A stretch of 6,613 bases of DNA from NCBI GenBank assembly GCA_009937555.1, contig JAACFD010000116.1, forward strand, positions 1-6,613, given 5' to 3'. A program made the translations under genes and the position numbers. Origin of the DNA: Chlamydiales bacterium. GTDB lineage: Bacteria; Chlamydiota; Chlamydiia; Chlamydiales; JAACFD01. Numbering within the stretch: the first letter of the stretch is position 1; each line of letters starts with the position of its first letter. Below, piece after piece: positions 1-4,900 of this stretch. The notes beneath the pieces were generated by a model, which saw only the letters and a program-made list of their open reading frames with translations, made no database searches and was not told the DNA's origin.

Positions 1-608
1 GCAATTAAAAAGCTTCCCATCAACTTTTCAATCATAGGGAAAAAACTTTCTAACTTCTTCTTAAAGCTTTTAATGGTAATTAAACTAGCTAACGATGCAA
101 ACCAAAGAAAAGTTAGAAGTATGACTTCAGCAGCTATCAAAGCTAAGATTAAATTAGGAGTTTTTAGATCGATAGTGGCGGAAAACAAGCAAAGAAAGTA
201 GACGCTGCACTTTGGGTTAAATATGTTAGTAAATGTACCTTCTAAAAGGGAACGGGCAAGGCTTCTTTTCCTCTCTATAGCTTTCTCTGAAGTAACTTGA
301 TGCTTTTCTTTGCTTTTTCCTGAGATAATCGAGCTAATACCTAGGTAGCTTAGATAAGCTGCTCCCACTAACTTTATAACAAAGAAAATAGATGGGGTAG
401 ATTGAATTAATACAGCAACCCCCAGAAGAGTATACAGCACATGGACACCAATCCCTAGTGAAATGCCCAGTGCTGTCATGATCCCATGGGATCGTGAGTG
501 AGAAAGAGAGTTTCTAACAACTACTGCAAAGTCAGGTCCAGGAAGTACTAGACCAAGAAGGTTTACTAGCGCAATGGCTATGAATTCATCAAGGTAGGGG
601 GTAAGCAT
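1..608 (-). CDS. LysE/RhtB-family amino-acid or metabolite exporter, 3'-truncated by window edge
   Basis: The reverse complement gives an uninterrupted reading frame of 202 codons from ATG (606-608) to the window edge. LysE/RhtB proteins are usually about 205-215 residues, so only the last few residues should be missing. The family pattern is clear. There is an N-terminal hydrophobic helix, then PGPDF at residues 23-27 followed by VVVRNS. A glycine-rich second helix (ALGISLGIGVH, about 46-56) comes next, then GAAYLSYLG at 82-90, a basic cytoplasmic loop at about 97-120, and NIFNPK at 128-133 leading into further hydrophobic helices. Members are inner-membrane, proton-motive-force-driven exporters of amino acids such as lysine, threonine or homoserine lactones. 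The substrate cannot be told from sequence. The start is chosen because it places the first helix normally; its Shine-Dalgarno is weak (an AGAG about 8 bases upstream). It is transcribed away from the Ala-rich gene at 967 and shares the intergenic region with it. Family call secure, substrate unknown. Confidence -1.
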   Translation of the reverse strand, partial: MLTPYLDEFIAIALVNLLGLVLPGPDFAVVVRNSLSHSRSHGIMTALGISLGIGVHVLYTLLGVAVLIQSTPSIFFVIKLVGAAYLSYLGISSIISGKSKEKHQVTSEKAIERKRSLARSLLEGTFTNIFNPKCSVYFLCLFSATIDLKTPNLILALIAAEVILLTFLWFASLASLITIKSFKKKLESFFPMIEKLMGSFLI

Positions 609-662
609 GCTTTTTTCTCTGTTTAAACCTCTTTGCTAATGAAGGTAACACTCTAGATAAAT

Positions 663-696
663 AAGTAGGGTGTCTAATTTAAAGCTACACCTACTT
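663..696. repeat. Imperfect inverted repeat in the divergent intergenic region
   Basis: The left arm AAGTAGGGTGT (663-673) pairs with the right arm ACACCTACTT (687-696) over 10 base pairs with one bulged G and a 13-base loop. A short T run continues on the plus strand to 699, so the RNA would look like a weak terminator or attenuator in that direction. As DNA it could equally be an operator for the exporter gene, whose start lies about 55 bases away. The function is inferred only from symmetry and position. Confidence 0.35.
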
Positions 697-888
697 TTTG
701 CTAGTCTATTTGCTGAAAGTGAATCTACAGCAGCCACTATTTTTCAGCGTAAATTAAATATTTTAAATTTAAAGGCGTCTTTTTTAGCAAAACAGCTTCA
801 AACTAGTCAAGCTAATAGGGGCATAGTGGAGAAAGAAGCCTTTGTTATATTTTTATTTTACCTTAATAAAAGGTTTAAATATCTTTTG

Positions 889-894
889 TATGAT
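889..894 (+). promoter_or_regulatory. Possible -10 box (TATGAT) for the Ala-rich gene
   Basis: TATGAT differs from the sigma-70 consensus TATAAT at one position. It would place transcription start near 901, giving an unstructured A/C-rich leader of about 65 bases before the start codon at 967. No good -35 hexamer lies 16-18 bases upstream, and in DNA this AT-rich a single hexamer match is weak evidence. Confidence 0.25.
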
Positions 895-953
895 TTGCCG
901 CAACAAACAAGTAATTAGACACATAGAATTAAAAACAAACAAACAAACTTTCT

Positions 954-960
954 TAAGGAG
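954..960 (+). promoter_or_regulatory. Strong Shine-Dalgarno that decides the start of the Ala-rich gene
   Basis: TAAGGAG is complementary over seven bases to the usual 3' end of bacterial 16S rRNA. It is followed by six A residues and then ATA (967-969) in the open frame, which is ideal start spacing. No ATG, GTG or TTG in any frame lies at a suitable distance. The preceding leader is A/C-rich with short CAAA iterations (about 931-948), typical of an unstructured ribosome landing site. This site shows that translation begins here and not at the ATG at 1114. Confidence 0.75.
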
Positions 961-966
961 AAAAAA

Positions 967-1794
967 ATATCCGACTTAACTTTTAATTTAGCTGCAGCTA
1001 GAAATGATGATACTTTTACAACATCAGCTCAAGCTCAGTCTGATCTTTCTGTCAGCACAAAAACTTGTCTAACTATTACAGGTGGAGCTTTTGCAGCTTT
1101 ATCGGCACTTAAAATGGTTGCTGATATTCGTTCAGGAAAGCTTTCTTTATCTTCACTAAAGAGTATTAACTTAGGTGCTTTAAAACCTGCTGCTTCATTT
1201 GCAGTTAAAGCTGGCTTATTTTCAGCTGCTGTTGGTTTTGCTCCTAAAGCTTATTACGCTCTACAAAGAAATATGCTTCAACTTTCTTTAACTCACCTAA
1301 AGAAAAATGATGATACTATTAGAACTAGCTTACAGGCTGTTAATGATTTACTACCAGAAGGTTCTACAGCTGCTGATGTAGCTAGCTTACCTGAGTGTTT
1401 AGCTTGGATTAAAGCTGGTGCTGAAAATAAAGTTACAACTCCAGCTGCTGAAGAAGGTGGAGAGCCAACAATTACTGATGCTCCTCAATCTTTATTTGAG
1501 TACTTAACAGCTAACACAGAGACATTAGCTGCTGAGATCCCAGCTTTCTTAAAAGCTGATGATAGTGGCGAACTAAGTAATGACAAGTGTGATGCTTTTG
1601 CAGCTAATAAGGATGCAATTCAAGCTGAGATTGCAAAGCTACAAGCTTTAAAAGTAGAAAGAGCTATTATTGTAATGAAAAACATTGCAGTAATGCATAA
1701 AGCTACTCAAGAAGCTATTACAGCTGAAGGAACGCTAAAAGCTGATACTTTAATTCCTACTAAAGAAGCAGCAGCAGATAAGGCTGATGCTTAA
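967..1794 (+). CDS. Ala-rich protein with two hydrophobic segments, apparent ATA start, unknown function
   Basis: I do not recognise this protein. Read from ATA at 967 it has 275 residues. The frame is open from 919, after a stop at 916-918, and holds no ATG, GTG or TTG before the ATG at 1114 (residue 50), which has no Shine-Dalgarno. Residues 1-49 share the Ala/Ser/Thr-rich, GCT/GCA-heavy composition of the rest and should be coding. Hydrophobic stretches lie at about 33-52 and 69-93, separated by a short polar stretch, so a membrane hairpin is possible. The remainder (about 99-275) is soluble and mostly helical in character. It has acidic loops around 150-170 and 190-205 and an Ala/Lys/Asp-rich tail. 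No catalytic motif or cleavable signal peptide is evident. A paired-helix layout is also seen in inclusion-membrane and other host-contact proteins of intracellular bacteria, but that comparison is speculation. The gene stands alone and ends at the terminator at 1839-1882. If ATA is a mutated ATG, expression may be low. Confidence 0.75.
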   Translation: MSDLTFNLAAARNDDTFTTSAQAQSDLSVSTKTCLTITGGAFAALSALKMVADIRSGKLSLSSLKSINLGALKPAASFAVKAGLFSAAVGFAPKAYYALQRNMLQLSLTHLKKNDDTIRTSLQAVNDLLPEGSTAADVASLPECLAWIKAGAENKVTTPAAEEGGEPTITDAPQSLFEYLTANTETLAAEIPAFLKADDSGELSNDKCDAFAANKDAIQAEIAKLQALKVERAIIVMKNIAVMHKATQEAITAEGTLKADTLIPTKEAAADKADA

Positions 1795-1838
1795 TTTATA
1801 AACTTAGTTTATAGATATAGAATTTTGTTATGTGTATG

Positions 1839-1882
1839 AAGAGCTTAAGGGCTTATATCAAGCCTTTAAGCTCTTTTTTTTT
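1839..1882 (+). terminator. Intrinsic terminator after the Ala-rich gene
   Basis: GAGCTTAAGGGCTT (1841-1854) pairs with AAGCCTTTAAGCTC (1860-1873) as a 14-bp stem with a single G-U wobble and a five-base loop (ATATC). Nine T residues follow (1874-1882), and flanking A/T pairs at 1839-1840 can extend the stem. This is a textbook Rho-independent terminator for the plus strand, 44 bases after the stop at 1794. On the minus strand the same hairpin is not followed by a T run, so it is at best a poor terminator for the convergent coiled-coil gene. Confidence 0.92.
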
Positions 1883-1958
1883 ATGCTTATATATAAAAGT
1901 ATAAGTATTTCCTCAATTAGATAGAGAGAAAAAGTTAGGGGAGAAGAAGTACTAAAGT

Positions 1959-4900
1959 TTAGCGCTCACCAATTACAGCTACTCCTTCAAGTTCAGCTCT
2001 TATCGATCTAAAGCCAGCTCTGCGTTTTGTGACGCCAATAGTTGGAGCAAAATGTTCAGCTAAAGACCTAAGCCCTGTAGCTTCAACAGCCGCTTTTCTA
2101 CCAATATCTAAACTTAGGGCAGCATCCCTGCTTCCCACAAACTCCGTATCAAATATCTGGAAAAAGCAGCTTTCTCCTTCTTCTAGAGAACTATCCCCGC
2201 CTGCAATACCAGCCATTGTATCACAAAGGTAACCAAGTTTCTGAACCATACGCATATAGCCGGCTCTTTCTCTTTGTCTCTGGCCTTTACCTAGGCCTTG
2301 CGTCAGATGTTCAATGTAGTACTCAAAAGCTGACTTCTCAACTTCTGTTCCGTCGCTATATTGCACCTTTATCCTACTTTTAATCATGGCAAAGTAATCT
2401 ACATACTTTGCTACTCGTAGTGTAATATCTTGAGCTGCTTTCATTCTATCATGAGGATCTTTAATTTTATCAATTCCTTGAGCTACATTGTATAGGTGAT
2501 TAAGTTCACGGTCAAACTCTCTTGATAGTGAGGCAAACTTATCTAAACCTAATGCTGGTATGTCTGCAGAGGTAACATCTGTATATGATCCATCAGAGTT
2601 TCTTTTTCTTAGTAAGTTGTTAGCACAGGTAAGGGTTTTACCAACTCTTCTTCCAATTCGCTCAACCCTTGCTGCTCCTCTACTTCCTGGAAATAGACCT
2701 CTAAAACCTTTTTGTAACTCTTCTCTAATAGCACGTTTGCTAGCTGCATTTTGGATAAGACCAAATAAGCCACGGGCATCTCCTTTTTCTATGTAGGTTC
2801 TTAGCCCTTCTCCCATTGTTGTAATAGCACTTGAGTTAGTTTTTATTAGGCCTCTGAGCTCTTCTATCTCTTCATCATGTCCATCAAGTCTTTCGATGTT
2901 TTGCTCTATCTGATCATTTTGAGCGACTAGGATCTCCCGGTGCTCATAGAGTTCTTCTTGATGTTGTCTTAGTTGTTCAAGAGCTTCCTCTAATTTAGCT
3001 TTAGTTTCAGCATCAGGATTATCTTCTTCGAGTTTTCTCTCAAGCTCAGCTTGTTCGCTACGTAATGATGCAAGCTCCTCTTTAACAAGCTCAATTGATT
3101 TTGCCATTTCACGTGCTATAGCAGCCTGTTCAGCGATGTTATCAGCATTTAGTTTGATGCGGGCTTCATGGTTAGCTAAAGTGGCATCATGTCCATCAAT
3201 ACGACTTTTATGATTGGCAAGTGTGGCTTCAAGACGTTCTATCTCTCTAGCAAAGTCCTCTCTAACTTTAGCTATCTCTGCATCTAGCTTTATGCCTAGC
3301 TCTTCTTGGCTAGTTTTTACTCCCTTAACATCCTGAGCAAGCTTATTGAGTAAGGCTTGCAGGATATCCTGATCTCCCTGTCCAGCATCTTGTAGTCGCC
3401 GAGCATAATCCACAAGTTCATCATCTAAACCTTCTAAGAAGCTATCTAAGTTTAACTTCTTTAGAGCATTTAAATCGGTTTGCATCATCTCATGTATGCG
3501 ATCTCGCTCTTCTTTAGCTTGTCCTAGCCATTCTTGTATCTCAGCTTTCTTATCAGCTGGAACCTGATCAAGTTGAGCCTGCCAGTCAGCAATCTGCTTT
3601 TCATAGGCAGCATAAGCTTCATTGCATTTTGTCAAGTCAGGCTTATCTAAGGTCATTCTTCCTAACTTTGATAGCTCTGCTGATAGCTCTCCTTGCAAGC
3701 GAGAAAATTCTTCTTCGTCAGTATCTGTCCAGCTAGCAATATCTGCTAATTTATCATCTATGCGTTGATTTAAAGCTTCTTGCTTTGCTAAATGTGCGTC
3801 GCGATATTTTCGCCAATCTTCTTTTGCCTTTAGCAATTTATCTCTGTCAATAGCAAGGTCATCTAGTTTGTCAAGACCGCTAAATGCTGTATCCAGTTCA
3901 CGATTAAGCACGTCAGCTTGTTTCTCTAACTGACCTTTCCATTCTTCAATTTCTCTTGTTTTGGCTGAAACGCGTTTATCTAACTTCGTTTGAGCTTCAT
4001 CTTTGGCGGCCTCATAATCTCTGTATGCTTTTTGTACGGCAGCATTATCAGGGTCGCGAAGCTCTTCCGGAGAAAATTTTTCTAACTCAGCATTAAGTTT
4101 GGCTTCTAGGCGCGTAAACTCAAGCGCTAGTCTATCTTTATAAACGCCAATTTCAGCCTCTTTATCTCTTACCATCTTGTCTAAAGCTTTTTGCCTAGCT
4201 GTTGCATTTTGCTTATAAGCCTTGTATAGCGTTTTAAGTTGCGATTGGTCTGGGTCTTCAAGTCCCTGCTCCTTGTACTTTCCTAGACTTTCTACAAGCC
4301 TTGCATTAACAGCTTCAAACTCAGAGTCAATGTTACCTTGCCAAATAGCAATCTCTTTTTCTTTAGCACTGACCGCTTCAGCAAGGGCTCTATTTTTTTC
4401 AGCTATTTGCCTTTCATAATCAGCGTACATCTTTTCAAGGTCTGCCTCAGGTACTTCAATGCCTAACTTTTCATACTTAGCTAGCTTTTTTTCAAGAGCT
4501 AGCTGGGCAGCTCTGTTTTCTTCTTCAACTTTACTTTTCCAGTCTTCAATTTCTTCTTGCTTAGCAACTACTTGCTGCTGCAGTGCCGCTTGTTTAGCGG
4601 CAATATTATCCGTATAAGTTTTATAAGCGCTTTCAAGCTCTTCTAGATTAACATCACCTAAAGAACGTTCAGAAAGCTTATCAAGCTGAGCAGCAAGTTC
4701 CTTTTCTCTACGGGCATAATCCTCCAGTAATCTACTTTCAAACTCACCAATCTCGGCTTTCTTATCTTCAATTTGCTGATCTAGTGCAGTTTGCTTTTTT
4801 GCTACAAGTCCTTCATATTCTGTATATAGATCTCTTACTTCCGCTAGTTCGGGCTCTGTAAGTTTCTTTTCTCCATATTTTGCTAACTTTTCATTTAGCT

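Larger units (their letters stand above)
609..954. other. Divergent intergenic region without a convincing gene
   Basis: About 350 AT-rich bases separate two divergent genes. A frame open from a GTG at 670 to a stop at 916-918 exists on the plus strand. It has no properly spaced Shine-Dalgarno, its GTG lies inside an inverted repeat, and its translation looks like translated AT-rich spacer, so I do not call it a gene. The supported contents are the inverted repeat at 663-696, a possible -10 box at 889-894 and a C/A-rich leader (about 919-953) ahead of the Shine-Dalgarno of the next gene. Promoters for both flanking genes must lie here, but I cannot place the one for the exporter. Confidence 0.6.

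Noticed and set aside
480..493. 14-bp perfect palindrome GATCCCATGGGATC
   Set aside because: It lies inside the exporter coding sequence at codons for ordinary loop residues. One 14-bp palindrome in coding DNA is weak evidence for a binding site.
603..612. 10-bp palindrome AAGCATGCTT over the exporter start codon
   Set aside because: Short and likely by chance; too small to propose as an operator or a structure that hides the start.
670..918. Plus-strand 82-codon frame starting with GTG in the divergent intergenic region
   Set aside because: No correctly spaced Shine-Dalgarno, the start lies in an inverted repeat, and the translation has spacer-like AT-driven composition with no recognisable feature. 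An internal GTG near 829 with AGGGG upstream would give only about 30 residues and is also unsupported.
1886..1905. AT-only hairpin CTTATA/TATAAG as a terminator for the coiled-coil gene
   Set aside because: Six weak A-T-rich pairs without a T run on the minus strand; not a credible terminator.
2029..2232. Plus-strand open frame opposite the giant coiled-coil gene
   Set aside because: Antisense shadow of the C-terminal domain, with no ribosome binding site and no protein-like pattern.
2560..2796. Plus-strand open frame opposite the giant coiled-coil gene
   Set aside because: Antisense shadow of the same C-terminal domain, with Leu/Pro-rich composition produced by reading Lys/Glu/Arg codons backwards.
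4222..4419. Plus-strand open frame opposite the module array
   Set aside because: Antisense shadow of modules 11-13; Ser/Leu-rich composition follows from the repeats on the other strand.
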